Notes under the pieces: model-generated
What the model saw: the letters and a program-made list of their open reading frames with translations, nothing else
Told to the model about the DNA's origin: nothing
Database searches by the model: none
Position numbers and translations under genes: made by a program
In this document: in pieces, positions 41,703 through 50,915 of the stretch
Layout: each line of letters starts with the position of its first letter
Position numbering within the stretch: the stretch's first letter is position 1
DNA from: an uncultured Tidjanibacter sp.
GTDB lineage: Bacteria > Bacteroidota > Bacteroidia > Bacteroidales > Rikenellaceae
Assembly: GCA_947852905.1 (NCBI GenBank)
Contig: CANTVF010000009.1
Coordinates: 1-52,647 of the forward strand
DNA: 52,647 nt
Reading direction: 5' to 3'

Positions 41703-42151
41703 CGTATCGTCGGATGAGGTGTTTTGTTCTTGGCGACTGTTGCTCGGATCCGCGATTGTAGGCGTCCTGCGGCTGGTAAATGATTCCGGTCTCCCGCGTG
41801 ACGCCTGTATGTTGTCATCGCTTAATGTCGTCATGGAAATAGGCGGGCTGCGTTTGCGACAGTGCAAAGCCTATTCCCGTGCAGCGGGCTATCGGCGTGG
41901 ATATTCGCATCTCCGGATGTCGGTTCATGTGGTATCGTGTACGGTGTCTGCAGTGTATCTCATAGCGTCTCCTGCGGAGGGTTAAATATGGCCGACAGTG
42001 TGTGTATGGCGAATCAGGCGTCATGATAAGGGAGTGGAAATACTGTGCGGAGAGAGGCTGGTATGGTAATCGTTGCAAGTCGCCTGTAGGGATATTCAGA
42101 ACGTGTCGTAGCGTTTCCGGTTGTTGGCCTTATTGTTTTGTGACCGTGCGG
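41703..42151. other. Convergent intergenic region
   Basis: In the 449 bases between the small membrane protein gene and the exonuclease I see only the hairpin at 42136-42159. The open frames present have no hydrophobic, signal or motif features. Confidence 0.5.
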
Positions 42152-42159
42152 TCACAAAA
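42136..42159. terminator. Bidirectional hairpin at the exonuclease stop
   Basis: The arms TTTTGTGACC and GGTCACAAAA pair perfectly around a 4-base loop, and the right arm covers the exonuclease stop codon (42152-42154). On the plus strand a short T stretch follows (ATTTTG). Confidence 0.55.
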
Positions 42160-42646
42160 TTTTGAGGGCTATTGCGGCGCAGGCCTCCGCATCGGCGAGG
42201 GCGTTGTGGTGATTTTGCAGATCGAAACCGCATTGCGCCGCTACGGTATGCAGTCGGTGGTTGGGGAGCGACTTGCCGAAGGTACGCCGCGAGGCGCGGC
42301 ATGTACACAGAAATTCGTATCCGGGATAAGGCATGGCGTATATTTCGAATGCCGCCCGCAGACATCGTTCGTCGAACGGGCTGTTGTGGGCTACGAGAGT
42401 GAGACCGTCTATTCGGGGCGTCACAGTCTCCCATACTTCCGGAAACAGCGGAGCGTCTACGGTATCGTGATAAGCCAGTCCGTGAATGCGTGTAGTGAAT
42501 GCCGAATAGTAGTTGGGACGGGGGCGTATGAGGCTGTATATGCGGTCGGCTATTTCGCCGCTGCGCACGACGACTATTCCTACGCTGCATACGCTCGCGC
42601 AGTTGGAGTTGGCCGTCTCGAAATCTATAGCTGCGAAATCCTGCAT
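42152..42646 (-). CDS. DnaQ-like 3'-5' exonuclease domain protein
   Basis: ATG 42646 gives 164 residues starting MQDFAAIDFETAN; the frame extends 16 codons upstream without family similarity. The DEDDh pattern is present: Asp8 and Glu10 (DFET), Asp in HNSPFDERCL (near 88-97), and His/Asp in HNALADAEACAA (near 146-157). A stand-alone protein of this size resembles the epsilon-like exonucleases of Bacteroidetes, acting on DNA or RNA 3' ends. It lacks the BRCT or polymerase-binding extensions of some homologues. Confidence 0.9.
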   Translation of the reverse strand: MQDFAAIDFETANSNCASVCSVGIVVVRSGEIADRIYSLIRPRPNYYSAFTTRIHGLAYHDTVDAPLFPEVWETVTPRIDGLTLVAHNSPFDERCLRAAFEIYAMPYPGYEFLCTCRASRRTFGKSLPNHRLHTVAAQCGFDLQNHHNALADAEACAAIALKIL

Positions 42647-42954
42647 TCCTTTATTCTTTTCGCCGGATAGGATACGTTTTCCGACGCATGGCAAATCTAT
42701 ATATTTTTATCGATACTTGAGCCGCATACAAGTTTTCCTAATATAGCGGAAGACTGACCTTAAAAGGAGGGGTGTAATAACGGGCGATCGGCTGCGTTAT
42801 TATCGTGATTGGAGGCAAGGTATTTCCTTTCCGTAAACTCCCCTCGCTATCATACTCATGGCCTTGTATTTCGCCAGTTCTTACACAGCATAAAAGAATT
42901 GCGTCAAAACTCAGCGTTTTGACGCAATTCTTTTAAATATGCGGTAGGAACCGA
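42647..42954. other. Intergenic region upstream of the exonuclease, downstream of ilvE
   Basis: These 308 bases contain the strong hairpin at 42891-42935. An AGGAGG-like run (42764-42770) has no following start codon that opens a real gene. Nothing else is recognised. Confidence 0.5.
42891..42935 (-). terminator. Strong terminator of ilvE
   Basis: A perfect 20-bp stem (42891-42910 with 42916-42935), 5-base loop, begins and ends in A/T runs: AAAAG on one side and CTTTTA on the other. It works on either strand and lies 20 bases after the ilvE stop. Confidence 0.9.
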
Positions 42955-43980
42955 TTACTTTATATCTATGATCGTGTTCCAGTTGTGTTTGTCCTCGATT
43001 TCGCCGTACTGGATACCCTGAAGCGTCTTGTAGAGTTTCTGGCTCCATTCGCCGGCGGTCTTTCCGTCGCCGTAAACTATGGTCTTGCCCGATTTCGGGT
43101 CGAATACGCTGCCGATCGGAGAGATTACGGCAGCCGTGCCGCAGCAACCGGCTTCCGAGAACGTCGGAAGTTCGTCCACGTTCACTTTGCGCTGTTCCAC
43201 TTTCAGACCGAGATCTTCGGCGATCTGACGAAGGCTCTTGTTGGTGATGGACGGCAATACCGAGTGAGAATCCGGAGTGATATATTTGCCGTCGCGGATA
43301 CCGAAGAAGTTGGCGGCGCTACATTCGTCGATGTACTGGTTGGTGGCCGGATCGAGGAATATTACGCTCGCGAAACCTTTCTGGTGTGCTATTTCGCCGG
43401 AGTCGAGGCTGGCTGCATAGTTACCGCCGACTTTTACGTGACCGGTACCTTTGGGGGCCGCACGGTCGTGATCGTAGTCGATGATGACCTTGATACCGTT
43501 GAAGCCGTCCTTGAAGTACGGACCTACCGGGGTTACGAATACGATGAACATGTAATCCTTAGCGGGTTTGACACCTACCTGCGGACCTACGCCGATGAGC
43601 ATGGGACGGAGGTAGAGCGATGCGCCGGTGCCGTAAGGCGGAATATAGTCGGCATTGAGTTTCACGGCCTCGATGCAGGCTTTGGTGAAGAGTTCAACCG
43701 ACGGAGCCGCCATTTTGAGGTACTCTGCCGAGTTGATCATTCGTTTGGCGTTCTCTTCTACACGGAACAACCTTACTTTGCCGTCTACGCCGCGGAAAGC
43801 CTTGAGGCCTTCGAATACCTCCTGACCGTAGTGAAGACAAGCCGAACCCATGTGCAGGTTGACGTTTACATCGTCGGTAGAATAGAGTTCACCCCATTTA
43901 CCGTCCTTGAATTCGCACCTTACGTTATAGTCGGTCTTAACGTAGTCGAATCCGAGTGCTGACCAATTAATGTTTTTCAT
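42955..43980 (-). CDS. ilvE: Branched-chain amino-acid aminotransferase
   Basis: IlvE transfers amino groups between glutamate and the keto acids of Leu, Ile and Val using PLP. At 341 residues it is the long (group II, BCAT) form. The PLP Lys183 lies in GTGHVKVGGNYAASL. Other family segments are YGQEVFEGLKAFRG (51-64), LYLRPMLIG (122-130), DECSAANFFG and the C-terminal ISPIGSVFD. It lies 106 bases after metG on the same strand, so partial read-through is possible. A clean TAnnTTTG was not seen in the gap. Confidence 0.95.
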   Translation of the reverse strand: MKNINWSALGFDYVKTDYNVRCEFKDGKWGELYSTDDVNVNLHMGSACLHYGQEVFEGLKAFRGVDGKVRLFRVEENAKRMINSAEYLKMAAPSVELFTKACIEAVKLNADYIPPYGTGASLYLRPMLIGVGPQVGVKPAKDYMFIVFVTPVGPYFKDGFNGIKVIIDYDHDRAAPKGTGHVKVGGNYAASLDSGEIAHQKGFASVIFLDPATNQYIDECSAANFFGIRDGKYITPDSHSVLPSITNKSLRQIAEDLGLKVEQRKVNVDELPTFSEAGCCGTAAVISPIGSVFDPKSGKTIVYGDGKTAGEWSQKLYKTLQGIQYGEIEDKHNWNTIIDIK

Positions 43981-44086
43981 TTTTGTTTATAATGAATGAG
44001 TTATGCTTTTGTTTAAAATTCATGTCCTTGTTATCCGTCCCTCTCTCATTGCGCGGTCTTGAGGGGTCGCCACGCGAAGGGAACGG

Positions 44087-46120
44087 TTAGCCTACCGTGG
44101 TGCCGGGACGTACTTCGCTTTCGGGTTGCAACAATACGAGTTTTCCGGATGCATCGGCTGCCATGAGTATCATTCCGCTCGACATTATACCCTTCAGTTC
44201 GCGCGGAGCCAGATTCACCAGAACGAGGACCTGCCTGCCGACGAGTTCCTCAGGGGAGTAGTGCTCGGCTATTCCGGATACTATCTCCCGCGTGTCTATA
44301 CCGGTATCCACCGTCAGTTTGAGCAGCTTTTTAGTTTTGGCAACCTTTTCGGCTGCGGTGATCCGTGCGACACGGATGTCCATTTTCTGAAAATCGTCGA
44401 ACGATACGGTGTCTTTCTGCGGGTCTATCGGAGCTGCTGCCGCAATATTGGCTTTCTTGGCCTCTTCCAATTTGCGCAACTGGCGGTCTATGGTCTCGTC
44501 CTCTATCTTGTCGAACAGCAGTTCGGGCTTGCCTATCGCATGGCCGGCCGGAACTATGTCGCTGCCGCCGAGCCTGTCCCATGCCGGTTTTTCCATTGCC
44601 AGCATTTTCCACATTTTCTCCGCCGAGAACGGCATGAACGGCTCTATGGCCAAGGCTGTATTTGCAGTGATCTGCAATGCCACGTTGAGTATCGTCGCCA
44701 CCCGTTCCGGATCGCTCTTTATCGCTTTCCACGGCTCCGTGTCGGCGAGATACTTGTTGCCTACGCGGGCGAAATTCATGGCATCCTTCAGTGCTTCGCG
44801 GAAACGGTAGTGTTCGATGTTGTTTTCGAGCGATTCCCTCGTTCTTGGCAGTTCGGCCAGAGCCTCGCGGTCTATGTCCTGCAACTCTCCCGCCGCGGGT
44901 ACCTTGCCGTCGAAATACTTGCCGGTCAGTACCAGAGCCCTGTTCACGAAATTACCCAGCACGGCGACGAGTTCGTTATTGTTGCGAGCCTGAAACTCCT
45001 TCCACGTAAAATCGTTATCCTTGGTTTCGGGAGCGTTGGCCGTCAGTACATAACGCAACACGTCCTGTTTGCCGGGCATGTCTTCGAGATATTCGTTCAG
45101 CCATACGGCCCAGTTGCGCGAAGTCGAGATCTTTTCGCCTTCGAGATTGAGGAACTCGTTGGCCGGAACGTTGTCCGGCAATATGTAGCCGCCGTGCGCA
45201 CGGAGCATTGCCGGGAAAACGATGCAATGGAACACTATGTTGTCCTTGCCTATGAAATGCACCATTTTGGTGTCTTCGCTTTTCCAGTATTTCTCCCAGT
45301 CTGGCGTAAGGTCTTTCGTAGCCGATATATAGCCTATTGGGGCGTCGAACCATACGTAAAGTACCTTGCCCTCCGCACCTTTCAGCGGTACGGGTATTCC
45401 CCAGTCGAGGTCGCGGCTTACGGCACGCGGTTGCAGGCCGCCGTCCAGCCAGCTCTTGCACTGTCCGTATACGTTGGTTTTCCACTCTTTGTGGTCTTCG
45501 AGTATCCACCGGCGCAGGAACTCCTCGTGGCGGTCGAGAGGAAGATACCAATGCTTGGTCTCTCTCAGGACGGGCGTGGAGCCCGAAACGGCGCTGCGAG
45601 GATTGATGAGGTCGGTGGCGTTGAGGGTGCTGCCGCATTTTTCGCACTGGTCGCCGTAGGCGCCTTCGCTGCCGCATTTGGGGCATGTCCCAGTGATGTA
45701 GCGGTCGGCGAGGAATATGCCGGCCTCTTCATCGTAATACTGCATGGTGGTTTCCTCGGTGAACTCTCCCTTTTCGTAAAGCGTGAGGAAGAAGTCCGAA
45801 GCTGTTTTAGCATGCGTCGGCGAAGTGGTACGGGAATAAATGTCGAAAGATATTCCGAGCCCCTCGAATGACTCCTTTATGATTTTGTTGTATTTGTCTA
45901 CTATGTCCTGCGGGGAAACTCCCTCTTTGCGGGCCTTTATGGTAATGGGTACCCCGTGTTCGTCCGAACCGCATACCCATATTACGTCGCGGCCGCGCAA
46001 CCTCAGATAACGCACGTATATGTCCGAGGGGATATATACTCCTGCGAGATGTCCTATGTGTACGGGACCGTTGGCGTAAGGGAGTGCCGAAGTAACCAGA
46101 TAACGCTTGTATTCTTTCAT
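44087..46120 (-). CDS. metG: Methionyl-tRNA synthetase
   Basis: MetG charges tRNA-Met. ATG 46120 gives 677 residues beginning [18 protein letters not shown]; the longer frame begins at a TTG and adds six residues. The class I signature HIGH is at 21-24 and the KMSKS loop appears as KISTS (330-334). The zinc knuckle has Cys146, 149, 159 and 162 (CPKC and CEKC). The anticodon-binding domain is followed by a C-terminal EMAPII-like tRNA-binding domain (from about 570, [12 protein letters not shown]), which marks the dimeric, long-form enzyme. The -7 box is at 46149-46156. Confidence 0.97.
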   Translation of the reverse strand: MKEYKRYLVTSALPYANGPVHIGHLAGVYIPSDIYVRYLRLRGRDVIWVCGSDEHGVPITIKARKEGVSPQDIVDKYNKIIKESFEGLGISFDIYSRTTSPTHAKTASDFFLTLYEKGEFTEETTMQYYDEEAGIFLADRYITGTCPKCGSEGAYGDQCEKCGSTLNATDLINPRSAVSGSTPVLRETKHWYLPLDRHEEFLRRWILEDHKEWKTNVYGQCKSWLDGGLQPRAVSRDLDWGIPVPLKGAEGKVLYVWFDAPIGYISATKDLTPDWEKYWKSEDTKMVHFIGKDNIVFHCIVFPAMLRAHGGYILPDNVPANEFLNLEGEKISTSRNWAVWLNEYLEDMPGKQDVLRYVLTANAPETKDNDFTWKEFQARNNNELVAVLGNFVNRALVLTGKYFDGKVPAAGELQDIDREALAELPRTRESLENNIEHYRFREALKDAMNFARVGNKYLADTEPWKAIKSDPERVATILNVALQITANTALAIEPFMPFSAEKMWKMLAMEKPAWDRLGGSDIVPAGHAIGKPELLFDKIEDETIDRQLRKLEEAKKANIAAAAPIDPQKDTVSFDDFQKMDIRVARITAAEKVAKTKKLLKLTVDTGIDTREIVSGIAEHYSPEELVGRQVLVLVNLAPRELKGIMSSGMILMAADASGKLVLLQPESEVRPGTTVG

Positions 46121-46148
46121 TTTGTGATCTGAATGCAATGTGTCACTA

Positions 46149-46156
46149 CAAAGTTA
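46149..46156 (-). promoter_or_regulatory. -7 box of metG
   Basis: The minus strand reads TAACTTTG, about 29 bases upstream of the metG start. A TTTG lies 24 bases further upstream, slightly too far for an ideal -33. Confidence 0.45.
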
Positions 46157-46275
46157 TCGTTTATTTTCGATATCTTCTTGCAAAATGCAATTTATATTTG
46201 ATTCCGGTACGCGAAGTTGTTTCAGACATTCAGCGTACCGGAATCGTTTTCCTTGTTCCGCGACGGGAATCCGCA

Positions 46276-47178
46276 TTACTTGCGGAACGTGTCGAATCCC
46301 TTCCCGTAGACGCCCATGACGCTGCCCATGGTGATGAATGCGTTGGAGTCTACCGATTTGATCTGTTGGAGCATCTGGCTGGCCTCGCTTTTGCGCACGG
46401 CCACCATGATTACTTTTGCCGGTTTCTGGGTATACCAGCCTACACCGTCGAGTACCGTTACGCCTCGGTGCATATTGTGGGTTATCAGGTCGGCTATTTC
46501 CTTGTGCTTGTCCGACATGATGAATATCTGCGCGGATTGTTTGTTACCTGCGAGCAGAGTATCGGCAACGACGCTGAATACCGCCGTCAAAACATAACCG
46601 TAGATTATCGTGGCGATATTCTGGAATATGAAGTACGAACATCCTATAATGATGAAGTCGCCTACGAGTACTACGCGACCGTAACTGATATTGCGGTACT
46701 TGTTGATTATCATGGCCACTATATCCGTACCTCCGGTACTTCCTCCCTGTTGCAGCACGAAACTGATACCGATACCGGACAGGGCGCCGCCGAGGATTGC
46801 CGAAAGCAGTTTGTCGTCGGCAAGACCGAGAAGATTGGCAGGCACCACTTCTTGCAGGAAGTTCATTATCAACGATGTGACGATTATGGAGTAGATCGTC
46901 TTTATGCCGAACTTGGCGCCGAGTATTATGATCGCGGCGATTAACAGTATGGCATTGAGAACGAAGAAGCTGTAGCCTATGGGTATACCGCCGTTAACAC
47001 CGCCGGTAGCATAGTATATGAGCATGGCTACACCCGTCGCACCGCCGCCGACACCTTCGACGGGGGCGATTACCCCTACCCACGCAAATGCGTAGATGGC
47101 TATACCCAAGGTCATCAGGGCGAACTCCTTTATGGTCCGTCCGACCGAATTTTTGGTAATGTTAATCTTGTTAGTCAT
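46276..47178 (-). CDS. YitT-family membrane protein with DUF2179 domain
   Basis: This 300-residue inner-membrane protein has about five or six hydrophobic segments (roughly 18-40, 45-62, 68-88, 95-115, 122-145 and 160-205). A cytoplasmic DUF2179 domain follows (about 215-300) with AQIFIMSDKHKEIADLI, RGVTVLDGVGWYTQKPAKVIMVAV and FITMGSVMGVYGKGF. The family's Gly-rich VEGVGGGATGVAMLIYY motif is at 41-57. Its function is not settled. A second paralogue sits immediately upstream at 47448-48179. The -7 box is at 47220-47227. Confidence 0.9.
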   Translation of the reverse strand: MTNKINITKNSVGRTIKEFALMTLGIAIYAFAWVGVIAPVEGVGGGATGVAMLIYYATGGVNGGIPIGYSFFVLNAILLIAAIIILGAKFGIKTIYSIIVTSLIMNFLQEVVPANLLGLADDKLLSAILGGALSGIGISFVLQQGGSTGGTDIVAMIINKYRNISYGRVVLVGDFIIIGCSYFIFQNIATIIYGYVLTAVFSVVADTLLAGNKQSAQIFIMSDKHKEIADLITHNMHRGVTVLDGVGWYTQKPAKVIMVAVRKSEASQMLQQIKSVDSNAFITMGSVMGVYGKGFDTFRK

Positions 47179-47219
47179 AGATAGTTGACTTTTAAGAAGT
47201 AAAGGTTATATTTTTGCCG

Positions 47220-47227
47220 CAAAGCTA
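47220..47227 (-). promoter_or_regulatory. -7 box of the YitT gene
   Basis: The minus strand reads TAGCTTTG, 42 bases upstream of the start at 47178. No TTG at -33. Confidence 0.4.
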
Positions 47228-47315
47228 ATACTTTTTCCCTAAGATTATTCACAGTAAGGGATTGTCGCGATTTTTTCGTTTCGGCGAAGACATCGGATGT
47301 GCATGTATCGTCAAT

Positions 47316-47341
47316 GCTCGAAACAGGCGACTGTTTCGAGC
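47316..47341 (-). terminator. Hairpin after the second YitT gene
   Basis: The 11-base arms (47316-47326 with 47331-47341) pair perfectly around a GCGA-type tetraloop. It lies 107 bases after the stop, without a clear T run, so it may be an mRNA-stabilising hairpin and not a terminator. Confidence 0.5.
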
Positions 47342-47447
47342 CGACAGTCGTTATTGATAGTGTGCGGCGTATTAGGAATGGTATTCTGTCCGGTCGTGGC
47401 ATGCTCCCGGACAATATGGGGCGTGGACAACTGTGTCTGCGTGCGGC

Positions 47448-48179
47448 TCATTTGGCCGTGGCCGTGGCGGCCGCGCGTTTTTTCTGTTGCCTGCGGCGAG
47501 TGTTGCGTTTTATCTGAAGTCTTACGCGGCGGCGGAGTTTTTTGCTGTGGTACAGCATGGTATCTGCCGTCAGACTGAACAGGGCGGTGAGAATGTATCC
47601 GTAGAGTATCGTCAGCCAGTCGTGGAATATGAAGTACGAACACCCTATGGTCATGACGTCGACTATGAGTATTATGGTGCCGTAACTTATGTTTTTATAT
47701 TTGCGGACTATGAGGGCAATGATATCCGTACCGCCCAGACTTCCTCCCTGCATGATGATTACGCTGGCTCCGAAGCCCGTGCAGAAACCGCCCAGAAGAG
47801 CCGAAACGAATCTGTACTCCGCGAGTCCGAAAGGGTTGTCGGGCAGTATTCTCTGCATTACGTTCATGGAGACGGACAGCAGAATGAGCGAGTAGATGGT
47901 TTTGATACCGAATTTGGCTCCGAGAATCAGTACGGCGGCTATTAGAAACAGGGCGTTGATTAGAAACAGACCGGTGCCTACCGGCAGACCGCCGTCGGGA
48001 CCTCCGGTGGCGTAATAGATGAGTAGTGCCATACCGCTGGCGCCGCCGCCGACGCCCTCTGCCGGGAGTATGATTCCCACCCATGCGAAAGCGTATACGA
48101 GAACGCCGAAAGTTATCATCAGCCACTCCCTGATGTTGCGCATTACGGTCTTTGGGGCGGGCTTTAGTGTCTCGGTCAT
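47448..48179 (-). CDS. YitT-family paralogue lacking DUF2179, with basic tail
   Basis: ATG 48179 gives 243 residues (MTETLKPAPKTVMRNI). The membrane part closely follows the downstream YitT gene (AFAWVGIILPAEGVGGGASG, GAKFGIKTIYSLIL, GGSLGGTDIIALIVRKYKNISYG, IIIMGCSYFIF-like region). After TALFSLTADTML the cytoplasmic DUF2179 domain is replaced by about 30 residues rich in Arg and Lys (KKLRRRVRLQIKRN, RRRQQKKRAA). No remnant of DUF2179 was seen in the following 250 bases in any frame. The tail may bind nucleic acid or anionic lipid, or merely orient the protein. Confidence 0.85.
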   Translation of the reverse strand: MTETLKPAPKTVMRNIREWLMITFGVLVYAFAWVGIILPAEGVGGGASGMALLIYYATGGPDGGLPVGTGLFLINALFLIAAVLILGAKFGIKTIYSLILLSVSMNVMQRILPDNPFGLAEYRFVSALLGGFCTGFGASVIIMQGGSLGGTDIIALIVRKYKNISYGTIILIVDVMTIGCSYFIFHDWLTILYGYILTALFSLTADTMLYHSKKLRRRVRLQIKRNTRRRQQKKRAAATATAK

Positions 48180-48484
48180 AAAAAGGATCGGTTGCTTTGG
48201 TTGTTTCTGAGTGTCGCTACGGTGTCTCGCTGTTATGTGCGGCACGGCTTCTGCCTGCCTGTGATGCGACCGGTACGTCGGAATTTTCCGAACGACTTAT
48301 CCTGCAAGCTGTACGGATGCTTTTCTCCGGAGCGATGTTCATGTGGTAAAACTAATACATTTTTCCGAAGGTTGCGCTAAAAAAACGGTAGCGTCCGTAT
48401 TTTTTGCCTGTACTTCTTATCTTTGCTATTCCGGCAGCTGGCAATGCGGCCGTGTGTGGCGGCGCAGGGTTTTCCGCCCGCGGT
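48180..48484. other. Divergent intergenic region between the YitT paralogue and priA
   Basis: These 305 bases include the -7 box at 48418-48425 for priA. No promoter was recognised for the minus-strand YitT gene. No gene is supported. Confidence 0.5.
48418..48425 (+). promoter_or_regulatory. -7 box of priA
   Basis: TATCTTTG matches TAnnTTTG. Transcription starting near 48432 would exclude any priA start before about 48440. Confidence 0.5.
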
Positions 48485-50830
48485 ATGCCGAAGGGTGGTG
48501 CGGACACGCAGTTTGTCTGTCAGCGAGTTCGTGTAGCGCTATCGGTAGAAACAGATTTTGGAGAAGTGGAAGAGTTGTTCGCAGATATAGTGGTGCCCGT
48601 ATCCAGAGGGCCGTTCACGTTCAGTATCGACGGAAGCGATCCGCCGTCGCCCGGTACGGGTGTAGAGGTGAGGCTCGGCCGCGGACGGATATATATGGGC
48701 ATAGTATGGCGTGTTCACGATGAGCGTCCCGCATTCCCGACCAAACCTGTGGGGCGCGTCATGACGCAGGGAGCGATACTTACGCCCCGTCAGATGGAGT
48801 TGTGGGAATGGGTGGCGCGATACTATATGTGTACGCTCGGCGACGTGATGCGTTTCGCCATGCCGGCGGCGCTGAAGCCTTCCGGCCGTAGCGAGGATGA
48901 GTTCGCCAGAGACGAATATCGTCCTGCGACGATCAGATATGTCGCATTCGGCGATGCCGTACCCGATTGTGCCGGTTTGAATGCCGCACTCGACGGATTG
49001 AAACGTTCGCGTGCGCAAGCGGCTGTCGTACATAGATTTTTCGCGCGTTTCGAGGGTGAGGAGGCGTTCGCGGGCGAGATGCCTGTCGCGGAGCTCGGCG
49101 TATCGGCTCAGGTTTTGGCGCGCCTTGCGGAGAAAGGAATATTCAAGATATACGAGAAGGAGACGGTCGGCGGTGCCGTCGTGCCGTTCGATCCGGCCGC
49201 GGTGTCGCTTGCGGAGTTGTCGGATGCGCAGCGGCGGGCGCTCGACGGGGTGAACGAACAGTTTGCCGAACGCGGTTGCGTATTGCTGCACGGGGTGACT
49301 GGCAGCGGCAAGACCGAAATATACATGCATATGATAGCCGACGAGTTGGCCGGCGGTCGCAGCGTGCTTTACATGATGCCGGAGATAGCCATGACGTCGC
49401 AACTGGTGGAACGTATCCGCGCCGTTTTCGGAGAAAGGGTTGTCGTGTATCATTCCAAGCTCGGCGACCGTATGCGTGCCGAGGTGTACAGGCGTTTGTT
49501 GGCTTCAGAAGGCGGCGAACTGATTGTGGGGGTGCGCTCTTCGATATTTCTGCCGTTGCCGCGGCTCGGCCTCGTGATAGTTGACGAAGAACACGACCAG
49601 AGTTATAAGCAGGCTGAGCCTGCACCGCGTTACAATGCCCGCGACTGTGCGGTGTGGATGTCGAGCCGTTGGGAGGCGCATTGCCTGTTGGCGAGCGCGA
49701 CCCCTTCGATAGAGAGTTATGTGAATGCGAGGGGCGGCAAATACGGTTTCGTGAGACTTGACGAACGTTACGGCGAGGGGCGGTTGCCGGCTGTCGTGAT
49801 ATCGGATTCGCTGCGGGCTTTGAAGCGCGGCGAACGCAAGTTTCATTTCGACAAGGCTCTGTCGGATCGTATGTGTCGGACGCTGGCCGAAGGACGGCAG
49901 GTCATGCTGTTTCAGAACAGGCGCGGATTCGCTCCGTGGATAGAGTGTTCTCAATGCGGCTGGGTGGCCAGATGTCCGCGTTGCAGCGTTACCCTGACGT
50001 ATCATAAGAAAGGAGACCGGCTCGTCTGTCATATGTGCGGATATGCCGGGCGGTTGCCTTTGGTGTGTCCCGAATGCGGTACTCCTGCCCCGGCGATGAA
50101 GGGATTCGGTACCGAAAAAGTCGAAGAGGATGTGTCGGCCATGTTTCCCGAAGCCCGCGTGTCGCGACTGGACAGGGATACGGCATCCTCGCTGGGACGT
50201 TACGAAAGGATAGTGTCGGAGTTTGCCCGCGGCGAAACCGACGTGTTGGTGGGAACGCAGATGATAACCAAGGGTTTCGACTTTCCGCGTCTGGGACTCG
50301 TGGGAATACTGAATGCCGACAATCTTCTGAATTATCCGGATTTCAGGGCATCGGAGAGGGCTTTCCAAACTATGACGCAGGTGGTAGGCCGGGCGGGCCG
50401 CAGCGACGGCGGAGGGCAGGCGGTGATTCAGACCATGCAGCCGGATCATCCGGTAATACGGCAGGTGCAGACTGCGGATTATACGGGGATGGTCGATACT
50501 CAGCTGGCGGAAAGAAGCGTGTTCGGCTATCCCCCTTACGGCAAGCTTATAACGGTTACGTTGCGGCACCGCGATCCGGTATTCGTCGAACAGGCGGCTT
50601 CGTGGCTCGCTGCGGGGATGCGCCGGATGTTCGGTGACAGGGTTTACGGACCGCACACTCCGGTGGTGGAAAAGATAGGCGACGAAAATTATTTCGAGAT
50701 CTTGCTTAAGATAGAGAACGGACGTTCTTTTGCGGCGGCCAAGGAGACTTTGATCGCGTTGCTGGAGACGTTCTCGGCGCATAAGGAGTATCGTAAGGTT
50801 TTCGTTTACTGCGATGTAGACCCGCAGTGA
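48485..50830 (+). CDS. priA: Primosomal protein N' (replication restart helicase)
   Basis: PriA recognises stalled forks and reloads the replisome. The start is uncertain. ATG 48485 gives 781 residues, but the first 27 (MPKGGADTQFV...) lack similarity; GTG 48566 or TTG 48575, just before LFADIVVPVSRGPFTF, would fit the family start better. The DNA-binding N-terminal part is followed by Walker A GVTGSGKTEIYMH, the DEEH box (VDEEHDQSYKQ), a zinc domain with four CxxC pairs (CSQC, CPRC, CHMC, CPEC) and helicase motifs GTQMITKGFDFP and QVVGRAGRSDGG. All expected motifs are intact. comF follows after 85 bases. Confidence 0.94.
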   Translation: MPKGGADTQFVCQRVRVALSVETDFGEVEELFADIVVPVSRGPFTFSIDGSDPPSPGTGVEVRLGRGRIYMGIVWRVHDERPAFPTKPVGRVMTQGAILTPRQMELWEWVARYYMCTLGDVMRFAMPAALKPSGRSEDEFARDEYRPATIRYVAFGDAVPDCAGLNAALDGLKRSRAQAAVVHRFFARFEGEEAFAGEMPVAELGVSAQVLARLAEKGIFKIYEKETVGGAVVPFDPAAVSLAELSDAQRRALDGVNEQFAERGCVLLHGVTGSGKTEIYMHMIADELAGGRSVLYMMPEIAMTSQLVERIRAVFGERVVVYHSKLGDRMRAEVYRRLLASEGGELIVGVRSSIFLPLPRLGLVIVDEEHDQSYKQAEPAPRYNARDCAVWMSSRWEAHCLLASATPSIESYVNARGGKYGFVRLDERYGEGRLPAVVISDSLRALKRGERKFHFDKALSDRMCRTLAEGRQVMLFQNRRGFAPWIECSQCGWVARCPRCSVTLTYHKKGDRLVCHMCGYAGRLPLVCPECGTPAPAMKGFGTEKVEEDVSAMFPEARVSRLDRDTASSLGRYERIVSEFARGETDVLVGTQMITKGFDFPRLGLVGILNADNLLNYPDFRASERAFQTMTQVVGRAGRSDGGGQAVIQTMQPDHPVIRQVQTADYTGMVDTQLAERSVFGYPPYGKLITVTLRHRDPVFVEQAASWLAAGMRRMFGDRVYGPHTPVVEKIGDENYFEILLKIENGRSFAAAKETLIALLETFSAHKEYRKVFVYCDVDPQ

Positions 50831-50915
50831 CATTTCGCCGCTGGATTACGGAAAGGTCGGTAGCCGGTTTTTACGGATTGACATCAGGTGCGGGATATGC
50901 AATATATATTAAGGT

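Noticed and set aside
44126-45871. 581-codon open frame antisense to metG
   Set aside because: metG carries HIGH, KISTS and zinc motifs; the antisense chain is compositionally odd and lacks any start context.
49505-50833. 442-codon open frame antisense to priA
   Set aside because: It overlaps the helicase and zinc domain of priA and has no recognisable protein features.
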